Numbered from the stretch's first letter, positions 49,660 to 60,673 are shown. The stretch is 64,000 nt of DNA from an uncultured Ectothiorhodospiraceae bacterium (GCA_937141935.1 CAKZQS010000042.1:186001-250000), one strand, 5' to 3'. Numbers and translations are program-made. The notes: generated from the letters alone by a model not told the origin.

Positions 49660-50124
49660 ATGGCCCAGAATTCGGCGGAGCTACACCGCAACACGCAGCT
49701 GGCGATTGTCAGTACCCAGTGGAACCCCACCATCGTCGACGCGCTGGTCGATGCCGCCTATGCCACCTGCCGTGATCGCGGCGTGGACGAGGAGAACATC
49801 GACCACTTCGTGGTGCCCGGTGCCTTCGAGATCCCCACGCTGCTGACGCACCTGCTCGAGGGCGATGACTACGACGGCGTCATCGCGCTGGGCGCGGTGA
49901 TCAAGGGCGACACCGCGCACTTCGAGTACGTCGCCGGCGAATGCGCCCGTGGCCTGGCGGCGGCCAGTCGCGAGAGCGGCGTGCCGGTGGGCTTTGGCGT
50001 GCTGGCTACCTATTCCCTGGAGCAGGCGCTGGAGCGCGCCGGCCCGAATGCCGAGAACAAAGGGCACGAGGCGGCCAATGCCGTGCTCGACATGGTGGAA
50101 CTGATCGCCGATCTCGACGCATGA
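49660..50124 (+). CDS. ribH: Lumazine synthase
   Basis: A 154-residue enzyme joining DHBP with the ribityl-diaminopyrimidine. VPGAFEIP, ALGAVIKGDTAHFEY and FGVLATYSLEQALERAG are the expected substrate-site segments; the usual LTT at the last site reads LATYSLEQA. It starts 9 bp after ribBX with a GGGGAA site, and its TGA overlaps the nusB ATG. Confidence 0.96.
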   Translation: MAQNSAELHRNTQLAIVSTQWNPTIVDALVDAAYATCRDRGVDEENIDHFVVPGAFEIPTLLTHLLEGDDYDGVIALGAVIKGDTAHFEYVAGECARGLAAASRESGVPVGFGVLATYSLEQALERAGPNAENKGHEAANAVLDMVELIADLDA

Positions 50125-50594
50125 GCGAGCCGGTTCAGGAGGCCCGGCGGCCCAAGCGCGGCGCGCCGCCCACGCGCGGCCGCCGCGGCGCCCGCTACGG
50201 CGCCTTGCAGCAGGTCTACTCGACGCTGATCAATCCCAGCTCGGCGCAGGAGATGACGCTGGCCGCGCTGGCCAGCGAGCACCTGCGCCAGGCCGACCGC
50301 AGTTACCTGCAAACGCTGATACACGGCGTGGTGGAGCAGCGCGAGGCGCTGGAGGCGCAGCTGTCCCCGCTGTGCGACCGCGGCCTGGCCCAGCTCGATG
50401 CGATGGAGCATGCGCTGCTGCTGCTCGGCGCCTACGAGCTCAATCACGAGGCCAACCTGCCGGCGCGGGTGGTGATCAACGAAGCGGTGGAGCTGGCCAA
50501 GACCTTTGGCGCCACCGATGGCCACCGCTACATCAATGGCGTGCTGGACCGCCTGGCCCGTGAGCTGCGGCCGCTGGAATACGGCGCTGGATGA
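50121..50594 (+). CDS. nusB: Transcription antitermination factor NusB
   Basis: A 157-residue all-helical RNA-binding protein for rRNA antitermination with NusE. A basic N-terminal extension of about 20 residues (PKRGAPPTRGRRGAR) precedes the core ALQQVYSTL, and the conserved ARVVINEAVELAKTFGATDGH is present. The start is set by the ATGA overlap with ribH. It overlaps the likely thiL start. Confidence 0.95.
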   Translation: MSEPVQEARRPKRGAPPTRGRRGARYGALQQVYSTLINPSSAQEMTLAALASEHLRQADRSYLQTLIHGVVEQREALEAQLSPLCDRGLAQLDAMEHALLLLGAYELNHEANLPARVVINEAVELAKTFGATDGHRYINGVLDRLARELRPLEYGAG

Positions 50595-51507
50595 ATTTGC
50601 GCTGATCGCACGCTACTTCCGCTGGCCGCCACAGCGGGAGCAGACCCGGCTGGCCGGCGGCGACGATGCGGCGCTGCTGGCCCCGCCCCCGGGGCAGGTG
50701 CTGGCGATCAGCACCGACACGCTACTGGCCGGGCGCCACTACGACGCCAGCATTCGCCCCGAAGACCTGGGCTGGAAGGCGCTGGCCGTCAACCTCAGCG
50801 ATCTGCTGGCCATGGCCGCCGAGCCGCTGGCCTTCACGCTGGCGCTGAGCCTGCCCGAGGCCGACGAAGCCTGGCTGCAGGGCTTTGCCGCGGGCCTGCG
50901 CGCGCATGCCCAGGCCGCGAGCGTGGACCTGATTGGCGGCGATACCACGCGCGGGCCGCAGGCCATCACGATCACCGTCTTTGGCGCGGTGCCCGCCGCG
51001 CAGGCGCTGCGCCGCGATGGCGCGCGCCCGGGGCAGGGCGTCTACGTCTCGGGCCCCCTGGGCGATGCCGCGCTGGCGCTGCGCCTCGGCGCGCAGGCGC
51101 CGGCCGCGCTGCGGCGCAAGCTGGATCGCCCCGAGCCCCCGCTCAGGGCCTGGCGCGGCCTGCGCGGCCACGCGGCCGCCGGCATCGATCTCTCGGACGG
51201 GCTCAGCGCGGATCTGGGCCATGTGCTGCGCGCCAGCGGCGTGGGCGCCACGCTGGAATGGGCGGCGCTGCCGCGCTCCGCCGCCTTCGCCGCGGCCGGC
51301 GCCACGGCGGCGCTGCAGCGCGAGAGCCTGCTGCACGGCGGCGACGACTACGAGCTGCTGGTGGCCGCCGACGCGGAGCCGCCGGCGCCGCGGCCGGGGC
51401 AGGGCTGGATGCGCATCGGCCGCATCGAGGCCGAGCCCGGCCTGCGGCTGCGCGAACAGGACGGTACAGTTGCAGACCTGACACCGGCCGCCTGGACGCA
51501 TTTTTAG
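50560..51507 (+). CDS. thiL: Thiamine-monophosphate kinase
   Basis: A kinase making thiamine diphosphate. Signatures GGDDAALL, STDTLLAGRHY, VNLSDLLAMAAEP, GGDTTRGP, DLSDGLSADLGH and HGGDDYELL are all present. The start is unresolved. No ATG precedes the conserved DEFALIARYF in a suitable place. GTG 50560 (315 residues, 35-nt overlap with nusB) is given here; CTG 50587 would give an N terminus closer to E. coli ThiL. The ATG at 50591 is out of frame. Confidence 0.93.
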   Translation: MSCGRWNTALDEFALIARYFRWPPQREQTRLAGGDDAALLAPPPGQVLAISTDTLLAGRHYDASIRPEDLGWKALAVNLSDLLAMAAEPLAFTLALSLPEADEAWLQGFAAGLRAHAQAASVDLIGGDTTRGPQAITITVFGAVPAAQALRRDGARPGQGVYVSGPLGDAALALRLGAQAPAALRRKLDRPEPPLRAWRGLRGHAAAGIDLSDGLSADLGHVLRASGVGATLEWAALPRSAAFAAAGATAALQRESLLHGGDDYELLVAADAEPPAPRPGQGWMRIGRIEAEPGLRLREQDGTVADLTPAAWTHF

Positions 51508-51510
51508 CCG

Positions 51511-52008
51511 ATGGTTCCCAATCCCAGCATTGCCCAGCTGCTGCGCGACCCGGTGTTGCTGCTCGCCTTTGGTTTTGGCAGCGGCCTGGCCCGGCGCGGC
51601 CCGGGAACCTGGGGCTCGCTGCTCGGTTTGCCGCTGGCCGCGGCCTGGCTGCATGACCTGCAGGGCTTCGCGCTGACGCTGCTCGTGGTCACGCTGGTGG
51701 GCATCCCGATCTGCAGTCACGCCGCCCGCAAGATGGGCGTGCACGACCACTCCGGCATCGTCTGGGACGAGGTCGCCGGCCAGATGCTGGCCTGCCTGCC
51801 GCTGTTCTGGCGCCCCGAGGCGGTGAATCTGGTGGCGGGGCTGGGCCTGGCCTTCGTGTTCTTCCGGCTCTTCGATATCGCCAAGCCCTGGCCGATCAAA
51901 GTGATCGACCGGCACGTCGAGGGCGGCCTCGGAATCATGCTCGACGACCTGCTCGCCGGCCTGGCCGCGGCGGGCTGCGTGTTCATCGCCTTGCGGCTGA
52001 TTGGGTAA
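51511..52008 (+). CDS. pgpA: Phosphatidylglycerophosphatase A
   Basis: A 165-residue inner-membrane enzyme removing phosphate from phosphatidylglycerophosphate. GFGSGLARRGPGTWGSL near the N terminus and DHSGIVWDEVAGQM are the family signatures, with four hydrophobic segments. It follows thiL by 3 bp, the conserved order. Confidence 0.95.
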   Translation: MVPNPSIAQLLRDPVLLLAFGFGSGLARRGPGTWGSLLGLPLAAAWLHDLQGFALTLLVVTLVGIPICSHAARKMGVHDHSGIVWDEVAGQMLACLPLFWRPEAVNLVAGLGLAFVFFRLFDIAKPWPIKVIDRHVEGGLGIMLDDLLAGLAAAGCVFIALRLIG

Positions 52009-52039
52009 ACTCGCGCGCTTTTGCCGGTAGAGCGCAAGC

Positions 52040-53428
52040 GTGAGCGAGCAGACGATCCATAACAACCTCAGTGGCCAAAAAGAGGTCCTGAGGCCGCTGC
52101 AGCCCGGCCAGGTCGGGCTCTACGTCTGCGGCGTGACGGTCTACGACGACTGCCACCTGGGCCACGCGCGCTTCCTACTGGTGTTTGATGCGGTGGTGCG
52201 CCAGCTGCGCGCGCAGGGGCTGGACGTGCGCTACGTGCGCAACATCACCGACATCGACGACAAGATCATCAAGCGCGCGGCCGAGCTGGATATCGGCATC
52301 GACGCGCTGACGGAAAAGTACATCGGCCGCTTCCACGAGGACTGCGCGGCGCTGGGCCTGCTGCCGGCCGATGTCGAGCCGCGGGCCACCGAGCACCTGC
52401 CGCAGATCATTGCGATGATCGAGCAGCTGATCGAGCGCGGCCATGCCTACGCGGCCGACAACGGCGATGTCTATTTCGCCGTGGCCAGCTTCGCCGATTA
52501 CGGCCAGCTCTCCGGCAAGCGCACCGAGGAGCTGCGCGTCGGCGCGCGCATCGCCGCCGGCGAGTCCAAGCGCGATGCGCTGGACTTTGTGCTGTGGAAG
52601 GCGGCCAAGCCGGGCGAGCCCAGCTGGGACTCGCCCTGGGGCGCCGGCCGGCCCGGCTGGCATATCGAGTGCAGCGCGATGTCGACCCACTGCCTGGGCC
52701 AGGATTTCGATATCCATGGCGGCGGCATGGACCTGAAGTTTCCGCACCACGAGAACGAGATCGCGCAAAGCCGCTGCGCCCACGGCAGCCGCTATGCCGG
52801 CGTGTGGATGCATAACGGCTTCGTGCAGGTGGGTAGCGAGAAGATGTCCAAGTCCCTGGGCAACTTCCGCACGATCCGCGCGCTGCTGGAGCACTACGAG
52901 GGTGAGGTGATCCGCTACTTCATCCTGGCCACGCACTACCGCAGCCCGCTGATCTACACCACCGAGGCCATGGACGCGGCGCGCAGTGCGCTGCGCCGGC
53001 TGTACGCGGCGCTGGAGCGGGCCGGCACGCTGCCCGCCGACACCGCGCCGCAGGCCGAGGCCCTGGGCGCCTTCGATGCGGCAATGGCCGATGACTTCAA
53101 CACCGCCGAGGCCATCGCCGTGTTGCATGGCCTGGTGCGCGGCCTCAACGCCGCCGCGGACAGCGGGGATGCGGCTACGGTGGCCAGCGCCGCGCTGACG
53201 CTGCGGCAGCTGGGCGGCCGCCTGGGCCTGCTGGAACGCGAGCCGGCGGCGGTGCTGCGCGGGCAGGGTGGCGTGGATGCAGCCTGGGTCGAAGAGCAGA
53301 TCGCCGCCCGCGCCGCGGCGCGCAAGGCCCGCGATTTTGCCGCGGCGGATGGCATTCGCGATGCCCTGGCCGAGCGCGGCATCCTGTTGCACGACGGCCC
53401 CGAAGGCACCACCTGGGAACAGGCCTGA
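52040..53428 (+). CDS. cysS: Cysteinyl-tRNA synthetase
   Basis: A 462-residue class I synthetase. The HIGH motif appears as HLGH in the segment [10 protein letters not shown], and KMSKS is KMSKSLGN. Zinc ligands include Cys in VCGVTVYD, the C of IECSAMS and HH in FPHHENE. The start is GTG 52040, with [10 protein letters not shown] typical of the N terminus. It follows pgpA by 31 bp. Confidence 0.96.
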   Translation: MSEQTIHNNLSGQKEVLRPLQPGQVGLYVCGVTVYDDCHLGHARFLLVFDAVVRQLRAQGLDVRYVRNITDIDDKIIKRAAELDIGIDALTEKYIGRFHEDCAALGLLPADVEPRATEHLPQIIAMIEQLIERGHAYAADNGDVYFAVASFADYGQLSGKRTEELRVGARIAAGESKRDALDFVLWKAAKPGEPSWDSPWGAGRPGWHIECSAMSTHCLGQDFDIHGGGMDLKFPHHENEIAQSRCAHGSRYAGVWMHNGFVQVGSEKMSKSLGNFRTIRALLEHYEGEVIRYFILATHYRSPLIYTTEAMDAARSALRRLYAALERAGTLPADTAPQAEALGAFDAAMADDFNTAEAIAVLHGLVRGLNAAADSGDAATVASAALTLRQLGGRLGLLEREPAAVLRGQGGVDAAWVEEQIAARAAARKARDFAAADGIRDALAERGILLHDGPEGTTWEQA

Positions 53429-53461
53429 GCACGCCAGTGCCGGCCGCGAATCCGCTATGAT

Positions 53462-53588
53462 GGACACAACTGCTCACGGGCAGGGACCGCAGCCGGATTG
53501 CCGCCCTCCGGGGCCGGCAATGTTTGCCCTCCGCTATTGATCCGACCGGTTGCGAGGTTGACGGGGCGTGCGAACGCCCCGTTTTTTT
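53462..53588 (+). ncRNA. Possible structured leader or small RNA ending in a terminator
   Basis: The 171-bp gap between cysS and the FAD oxidase contains a TATGAT box (53456-53461), a small CTGC/GCAG hairpin, a 7-bp perfect hairpin ATTGCCG/CGGCAAT (53497-53503 with 53515-53521) with a CCC/GGG extension, and then a strong intrinsic terminator. The terminator ends only 12 nt before the oxidase ATG. This could be an attenuating leader, a small RNA, or just the cysS terminator. No known riboswitch consensus was recognised. Confidence 0.35.
53562..53588 (+). terminator. Intrinsic terminator
   Basis: A perfect 8-bp stem, CGGGGCGT with ACGCCCCG around a GCGA loop, is followed by seven T. It lies between cysS and the FAD oxidase and would stop transcription before the oxidase. 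Confidence 0.9.
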
Positions 53589-53599
53589 ATCGAGGGGAT

Positions 53600-54970
53600 A
53601 TGGCTACAACCGAGTTCAGTCGACGGCAGTTGCTGAAGGCCGCGGCCCTGGCCGCCGCGGGTGCCGCCCCCGCCGCCGGCGCGCTGCCGGCCGCTGCCGC
53701 CACCCCGCGCTGGCAGAACTGGTCGGGCTCGCAAAGCGCCAACCCGCGCTGGCAGCTGCACCCCGAGTCACTGGCCGAACTGCGCGAGGCCCTCGCGGTT
53801 GCGCCCACCCCGATCCGGCCCGTGGGCGCCGGGCATTCCTTTTCGCCGCTGTGCCCGACCGCGGGCACGCTGGTCGACATCGGCGCGCTGCGCGGCCTGG
53901 TGTCCTACAACGAGGAGCGCCTGCGCGCCCGTGTGCGCGCCGGCACGCCCATCCGCGACCTCGGCCCGATGTTCAACGAGATCGGCCAGGCCCTGCCCAA
54001 CCAGGGCGATGTGGACCCGCAGACGGTGGCCGGTGCCTGCGGCACCAGCACCCATGGCACCGGGCGCACGCTGGGCTCCTTTTCCTCGCTGGTCACGGCG
54101 GCGCAGTTGCTGACGCCGCAGGGCGACATGCTCGAGATCAGCGAGAACGAGAACGCCGAATGGCTGCCAGCTGTGGCCTGCAACCTGGGCGTGCTGGGGC
54201 TGCTGACGGAGATCGAGCTGCAGAACCGCGAGCCCTACCGCCTGGAAGAGGTGCTGGGCACCGCGCCGCTGCGCGAGACGCTGGCCAACTTTGCCGCGCT
54301 CAGCCGGGACGCGCGGCACTTCGAGGTCTTCATCTTCCCCTACAGCGACACGCTGCTGACCAAAACGCTGCGCGAGACCACGGAGCGGCCGACACCCGAG
54401 CCCGAGTTCAGCGTGCCGGACAGCGAGATCTTCGCCGCGCTGACCCGCCTGGGCCATGGCGTGGCGCCGCTGGACGGGCCGCTGCAGAAGGCGCTGACGG
54501 CGCTGTACCCCTCCTCACGGCGGGTCGGCGATTCCTGGCGCATCTTCCCCAGCGATCGCGAGCAGACGCGCTTCAACGAGATGGAGTACGAGCTGCCCTT
54601 TGCGCGGGGCATCGAGTGCCTGGCCGAGCTGCTGACGGCCATCCGCAAGGCGGATTTGAACCTGATGTTCCCGCTGGAGGTGCGCAGTGTGGCGGCGGAT
54701 ACGGCCTGGATCAGCCCCTTCTACCGCCAGGACAGCCTGTCGATTTCGGTGCACCAGTGGGTGGGCGCGGACCACCGGCCGCTGTTCGCGCTGGCCGAAC
54801 CGATCCTGCGCCGCCACGGCGGTCGCCCGCACTGGGGCAAGATGCACACGCTGCGCGCCGCGGATTTCGCCGCGCTGTACCCGCGCTGGGAGGACTTCTC
54901 CCGCCTGCGCCGCGAGCTGGACCCGGCCGGGCGCATGCTGTCGCCACCGCTGCGCGAGATGCTCGTTTAG
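53600..54970 (+). CDS. Tat-exported FAD-linked aldonolactone oxidase
   Basis: A 456-residue oxidase of the L-gulonolactone/D-arabinono-1,4-lactone oxidase family. An FSRRQLLKAAALAAAG twin-arginine signal indicates folded export. The PCMH-type FAD domain has GAGHSFSPL, whose His is the usual covalent FAD site, and the C-terminal ALO domain has PHWGKMHTL. The natural substrate is not predictable; sugar lactones or related polyols are candidates. The ATG has AGGGG upstream and directly follows a terminator, so it needs readthrough or its own control. Confidence 0.88.
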   Translation: MATTEFSRRQLLKAAALAAAGAAPAAGALPAAAATPRWQNWSGSQSANPRWQLHPESLAELREALAVAPTPIRPVGAGHSFSPLCPTAGTLVDIGALRGLVSYNEERLRARVRAGTPIRDLGPMFNEIGQALPNQGDVDPQTVAGACGTSTHGTGRTLGSFSSLVTAAQLLTPQGDMLEISENENAEWLPAVACNLGVLGLLTEIELQNREPYRLEEVLGTAPLRETLANFAALSRDARHFEVFIFPYSDTLLTKTLRETTERPTPEPEFSVPDSEIFAALTRLGHGVAPLDGPLQKALTALYPSSRRVGDSWRIFPSDREQTRFNEMEYELPFARGIECLAELLTAIRKADLNLMFPLEVRSVAADTAWISPFYRQDSLSISVHQWVGADHRPLFALAEPILRRHGGRPHWGKMHTLRAADFAALYPRWEDFSRLRRELDPAGRMLSPPLREMLV

Positions 54971-55063
54971 CGCAGCCCGCGCCGGCGCCTTCGGGCGCGT
55001 TGCGGCCGGGCCCGCAGCCCGCCGGCGCGGCGAGCGCCGTGACGCGCGTCGCCCCGCCGGGCC

Positions 55064-56734
<1,671 letters not shown>

Positions 56735-56774
56735 GGCAGGCGAGGCGGGCAGGGCGGCAAAGCGACCGCGCAGT

Positions 56775-58118
56775 TTAGTCGCTGCCTGCGCGGATGTCCT
56801 GATAGGCGGCCAGCGCGGCCTCGCGGGAGGCCTTCAGGTCCACAATGGCCTCGTCGGGCCTGGCCGCGCCTCGCAGCCAGCGGCGGCGGTAGCGGCCGTC
56901 GGGGTCATGTCGCTCGGCCTGGGTCTCGGGGTTGAAGATGCGGAAATAGGGCGCGGCATCGGCGCCGCAGCCGGCTACCCACTGCCAGCCCAGCGTGTTG
57001 TTGGCCAGGTCGGCATCGACCAGGGTGTCCCAGAACCAGCGTGCGCCCTCGCGCCAGTGGATGCCCAGGTTCTTGGTCAGCAGGCTGCCGACCAGCATGC
57101 GCACGCGGTTGTGCATCCAGCCGCTGGCCCAGAGCTGGCGCATGCCCGCATCGATGATGTCGATGCCGGTCTGGCCCCGTTGCCAGGCTTCGAGGTCGCC
57201 CCCGGCCGCCTGCCCGGCCCGCCAGGAGAAACCGTTGAAGCGCGGGTTGAAGTTGGCCTGCGGCGTCTCCGGGAAGTGCCACAGCAGGTGGTAGCCAAAC
57301 TCGCGCCAGCCCAGCTCGGCGCGAAACTTGCGCTGACCCTGGCCGGCGTGGCCGCGGGTGGCCTGCCACACCTGCCTTGGGCTCAGCTCGCCGTGATGCA
57401 GATGCGGCGACAGGCGTGAGGTGCCGTCGCGGTCCGGGCGGTCGCGACCCTCCGGGTAATCGGCCAGCGCCTCGTCGACGAAGCCCTCCAGCCGCTGCTG
57501 GGCGCCCGCCTCGCCCGGGGTCCAGTGCTCGTGCAGCTTTTCATGCCAGCGGTGCTCGTCGAGCAGCTCCAGCGCATGCAGCGGCAGCGAGTCGCCGTCG
57601 CCAAAGCGCGCCTGCGCGTCCAGCGCTTCGGGTTTGGCCGGCTCGGGCAATTCCAGGCAGGCCTTCCAGTAGGGGCTGAACACCTTGTAGGGGCCGCCGC
57701 TCTTGGTGGCGATGGTCCAGGGCTCGTGCAGCAGACTGCCGTTGCTCACGTGGACGCTGATGTCTGCGGCCTCAAGCTTTTTGCACAGCGCCTGGTCGCG
57801 CGCGACCAGTGCCGGCTCGTAGACGCGGTTGAACGCGAGCGTGTCGGCGCCGGTGTCCCGAAGCAGGTCCCGCAGAGCCTGCTCGCTGGGCCCCCGGCGC
57901 AGCAGCAGCCGGCCGCCGCGTTCGCGCAGCGCGGCGGCCAGTGCACGCAGCGATTGCTGCTGCCACCAGCGGCTGGCGGCACCCGGGGCCCAGGGCGCGG
58001 CCTCCTCCGGGGCGTGGATGTAGGCGACGTAGACCGGCCCGCGCTGGGCCACGGCCCAGTTCAGGGCCGGGTTGTCGTCCAGGCGCAAATCACGGCGTAG
58101 CCACACGAGTACGGACAT
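56775..58118 (-). CDS. phrB: Deoxyribodipyrimidine photolyase (class I CPD type)
   Basis: A 447-residue blue-light DNA repair enzyme. The N-terminal alpha/beta antenna domain begins VLVWLRRDLRLDDNPAL. The FAD domain has DGTSRLSPHLHHGELS, WREFGYHLLW, NRVRMLVGSLLTKNL and DADLANNTLGWQWVAG, including the Trp electron chain region. The ATG at 58118 is the sensible start. It lies upstream of glnS on the same strand and is divergent from folA with a 67-bp gap. Confidence 0.95.
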   Translation of the reverse strand: MSVLVWLRRDLRLDDNPALNWAVAQRGPVYVAYIHAPEEAAPWAPGAASRWWQQQSLRALAAALRERGGRLLLRRGPSEQALRDLLRDTGADTLAFNRVYEPALVARDQALCKKLEAADISVHVSNGSLLHEPWTIATKSGGPYKVFSPYWKACLELPEPAKPEALDAQARFGDGDSLPLHALELLDEHRWHEKLHEHWTPGEAGAQQRLEGFVDEALADYPEGRDRPDRDGTSRLSPHLHHGELSPRQVWQATRGHAGQGQRKFRAELGWREFGYHLLWHFPETPQANFNPRFNGFSWRAGQAAGGDLEAWQRGQTGIDIIDAGMRQLWASGWMHNRVRMLVGSLLTKNLGIHWREGARWFWDTLVDADLANNTLGWQWVAGCGADAAPYFRIFNPETQAERHDPDGRYRRRWLRGAARPDEAIVDLKASREAALAAYQDIRAGSD

Positions 58119-58185
58119 GGGCGGCGCAGTCAACAGGATTTGCGGCCATACTCGCACGCCCCCCTCAAGCGCGCAGCCGCCTGTC

Positions 58186-58689
58186 ATGAGCGCATTGCCC
58201 CGTTTGGTGCTGGTCGTTGCCAGCGCCGCCAACGACGTCATCGGCCACCAGGGCGGCATGCCCTGGCACCTGCCGGCCGATCTGGCCCACTTCAAGCGCC
58301 TGACGCTGGGCGGCAGCGTGCTGATGGGTCGGCGCACCTTCGACAGCCTCGGCGACCCACCGCGACCGCTGCCGCGGCGGCGCAACCTGGTGCTGACCCG
58401 CGACGCGAACTGGCAGGCCGAAGGGGTGGAGCGGGTGGCCGGGCTGGACGAGGCGCTGCGCCGCGTGCCCGGCACCCTGCATGTCATCGGCGGCGCGCGG
58501 GTCTACGAGCTGGTCTGGCCGCAGGCGCAGGTGCTGCACTGGACCCGCATCGCGGCCGAGCCGCCGGGCGACACCTACTTTCGCCCGGATCTGAGCGGCT
58601 GGCAGCGGGTGGCGGTGGAGGAACGCGCCGCCGATGAGAAGAACCCCCACGCGCTGCGCTTCGAGCGCTGGGAACGCGGCGCGCCCTAG
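58186..58689 (+). CDS. folA: Dihydrofolate reductase
   Basis: A 167-residue NADPH-dependent enzyme regenerating tetrahydrofolate. MPWHLPADLAHFKRLT contains the catalytic acidic residue (Asp in PAD), GRRTFDSLG binds NADPH and IGGARVYEL is the second glycine pair, with Ala in place of the usual Gly-x. The length matches E. coli FolA. It converges on pdxH with a 52-bp gap. Confidence 0.95.
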   Translation: MSALPRLVLVVASAANDVIGHQGGMPWHLPADLAHFKRLTLGGSVLMGRRTFDSLGDPPRPLPRRRNLVLTRDANWQAEGVERVAGLDEALRRVPGTLHVIGGARVYELVWPQAQVLHWTRIAAEPPGDTYFRPDLSGWQRVAVEERAADEKNPHALRFERWERGAP

Positions 58690-58741
58690 CTGCGCGACCG
58701 GGAGGCGCGGCTTGGTGCTGCGTTGCGGCGGCGCCGCCCGC

Positions 58742-59365
58742 TCAGGGCTGCAGGCGGCTCAGCGTCCAGTCGCCCGCCGGCGTGCGGGTATAGACGATGC
58801 GGTCGTGAAAGCGGTTGTCGCGCCCCTGCCAGAACTCGATCAGCCGGGGCGTGAGGCCGAAGCCGCCCCAGTGCGGCGGGCGCGGCACCTCCTGCTCGGC
58901 GAAGCGCTCTTCCACGGCGGCGAGCTTGTCCTCCATCTGCGTGCGCGATTCGATGGGCCGGCTCTGCTCCGAAGCCCAGGCTCCCAAGCGGCTGCCGCGG
59001 CCGCGGCCGGCGAAGTAGGCATCGCTGACGGCCTCCGGCAGGGGTCGGGCCTCGCCCTCTAGCCGAATCTGCCGATCCAAGCGGTCCCACCAAAAGCACA
59101 GCGCCGCGGCGCCGTTGCCGCCCAGCTCCTCGCCTTTGCGCCCGGTGTAGTGGGTGTAGAAAGTCAGCTGCGTTTCGTAAAAACCCTTGAATAGCACCGT
59201 GCGGTTGCTCGGCCGGCCCTGCGCGTCGACGGTGGCCAGGTTCATCGCGGTGGGTTCGATCTGGCCCGCCTCCAGGGCCTGCGCCAGCCAGTCGTGCAGC
59301 CAGGCTTGCGGCGACGCGGGCGGCGTGTCGAATCGCGGTTCGGGCAGGCGCGTGACGGCGGACAT
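58742..59365 (-). CDS. pdxH: Pyridoxine/pyridoxamine 5'-phosphate oxidase
   Basis: A 207-residue FMN enzyme producing pyridoxal 5'-phosphate. NRTVLFKGF, FYTHYTGRKGEEL, DRQIRLEGEARPL and the C-terminal FWQGRDNRFHDRI plus RLQP are diagnostic. The ATG giving MSAVTRLPEP is chosen over an upstream frame beginning MVSRIEY. It is divergent from the tRNA-Ser gene. Confidence 0.95.
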   Translation of the reverse strand: MSAVTRLPEPRFDTPPASPQAWLHDWLAQALEAGQIEPTAMNLATVDAQGRPSNRTVLFKGFYETQLTFYTHYTGRKGEELGGNGAAALCFWWDRLDRQIRLEGEARPLPEAVSDAYFAGRGRGSRLGAWASEQSRPIESRTQMEDKLAAVEERFAEQEVPRPPHWGGFGLTPRLIEFWQGRDNRFHDRIVYTRTPAGDWTLSRLQP

Positions 59366-59367
59366 GG

Positions 59368-59396
59368 TTCGATACCGGCGGGGAAAGGGGTATTCT
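59368..59396 (+). promoter_or_regulatory. Candidate promoter for tRNA-Ser
   Basis: TTCGAT and TATTCT, 17 bp apart, end 32 bp before the mature tRNA. The -35 match is weak and touches the pdxH start region. Confidence 0.4.
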
Positions 59397-59428
59397 ATGC
59401 GGCTGACCACGCCGGGCGGCGCCCCAGG

Positions 59429-59518
59429 GGAGAGGTGGCAGAGTGGTTGAATGCAGCGGTCTTGAAAACCGCCAAGGGTTTATGCCCTTCGTGGGTTCGA
59501 ATCCCACCCTCTCCGCCA
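59429..59518 (+). tRNA. tRNA-Ser (anticodon UGA)
   Basis: A 90-nt type II tRNA. The acceptor GGAGAGG pairs with CCTCTCC, anticodon stem GCGGT/ACCGC encloses CTTGAAA with anticodon TGA at 59463-59465, a long variable arm follows, and the T-loop is GGTTCGAATCC. The discriminator is G and CCA is encoded. It reads UCN codons, chiefly UCA. Confidence 0.97.
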
Positions 59519-59580
59519 TTGCCCGCCACGCGGTGTATCGACGATTGCATGGATTACCGTTTAGACATGGAGGACTGTAA

Positions 59581-60600
59581 ATGAACCTGGAGGAGCTGAA
59601 TCGCACCGCGCGGGCCCTGGTAGATAACGCCCGGGGCATCCTGGCCGCGGACGAGAGTTCGCCGACGATCAAAAAGCGCTTCGACACCATCGGTGTGGAA
59701 TCGACCGAAGAGAACCGCCGCGCCTATCGCGACATGCTGTTCACCGCCGATGGCATCGAGTCGACCATCAGCGGCGTGATCCTGTACGAGGAAACGCTGT
59801 TCCAGTCCTCGGCCGACGGCACGCCCTTCGCCAAGCTGCTGGCCGACCGCAACATCATCCCCGGCATCAAGGTGGACAAGGGCGCCAAGCCGCTGGCGCT
59901 GTGCCCGGGCGAGACGGTCACCGAGGGCCTGGACGGCCTGCGCGACCGCCTGCAGAAGTACTACGAGGCCGGCGCCCGCTTCGCCAAGTGGCGCGCGGTC
60001 ATCACCATCAGCGACGAGGCCCCGACCTCCACCTGCATCGACACCAACGCCCACGCGCTGGCCCGCTACGCGGCGCTGTGCCAGGAGCAGGGCATCGTGC
60101 CGATTGTCGAGCCGGAAGTGATCATGGACGGCGCGCACGACATCGAGGTGTGCGAAGAGGTCACGCGGGCCACGCTGAGCGCGGTCTTCGCCCAGCTGGA
60201 CGGGCAAGGTGTGGAGCTCGAGGGCATGTTGCTGAAGCCGAACATGGTGATCAGCGGCACGCAGTGCCCGGAGCAGGCCAGCATCGAGGAGGTGGCCGCG
60301 GCCACCGTGCGCACGCTCAAGCGCCACGTGCCGGCGGCGGTGCCGGGCATCGTCTTCCTCTCCGGCGGTCAAAGCGATGAACTGGCCACCGCCCACCTGG
60401 ACGCGATGAACCGCATGGGCCCGCACCCCTGGGTGCTGTCTTTCTCCTACGGCCGCGCGCTGCAGGCCGCGGCGCTCAAGGCCTGGGGCGGCAAGACCGA
60501 GAACGTGGCCGCCGGCCAGCGGGCCTTTGCCCACCGCGCCCAGTGCAACGCCGCCGCCGTGCGCGCCGAGTACAGCGCCGAGATGGAGTCGGCGGCCTAA
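59581..60600 (+). CDS. fba: Class I fructose-bisphosphate aldolase
   Basis: A 339-residue Schiff-base aldolase of glycolysis and gluconeogenesis, of the eukaryote-like class I type. ILAADESSPTIKKRF, GIKVDKGAKPL, the Schiff-base K219 in MLLKPNMV and FLSGGQSDELAT are conserved. A strong GGAGG site precedes the ATG, and a terminator closes the gene. The terminal Tyr found in animal enzymes is absent. Confidence 0.95.
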   Translation: MNLEELNRTARALVDNARGILAADESSPTIKKRFDTIGVESTEENRRAYRDMLFTADGIESTISGVILYEETLFQSSADGTPFAKLLADRNIIPGIKVDKGAKPLALCPGETVTEGLDGLRDRLQKYYEAGARFAKWRAVITISDEAPTSTCIDTNAHALARYAALCQEQGIVPIVEPEVIMDGAHDIEVCEEVTRATLSAVFAQLDGQGVELEGMLLKPNMVISGTQCPEQASIEEVAAATVRTLKRHVPAAVPGIVFLSGGQSDELATAHLDAMNRMGPHPWVLSFSYGRALQAAALKAWGGKTENVAAGQRAFAHRAQCNAAAVRAEYSAEMESAA

Positions 60601-60647
60601 GCGCCGCGCCATCCCGGCCGGTCGGCGCGAGCGTCGACCGGGCACGC

Positions 60648-60673
60648 AAAGGGGGCTACGGCCCCCTTTTTTT
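60648..60673 (+). terminator. Intrinsic terminator of fba
   Basis: GGGGGC/GCCCCC stem with TACG tetraloop, extended by AAA/TTT pairs and followed by a T run, 48 bp after the fba stop. Confidence 0.93.
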
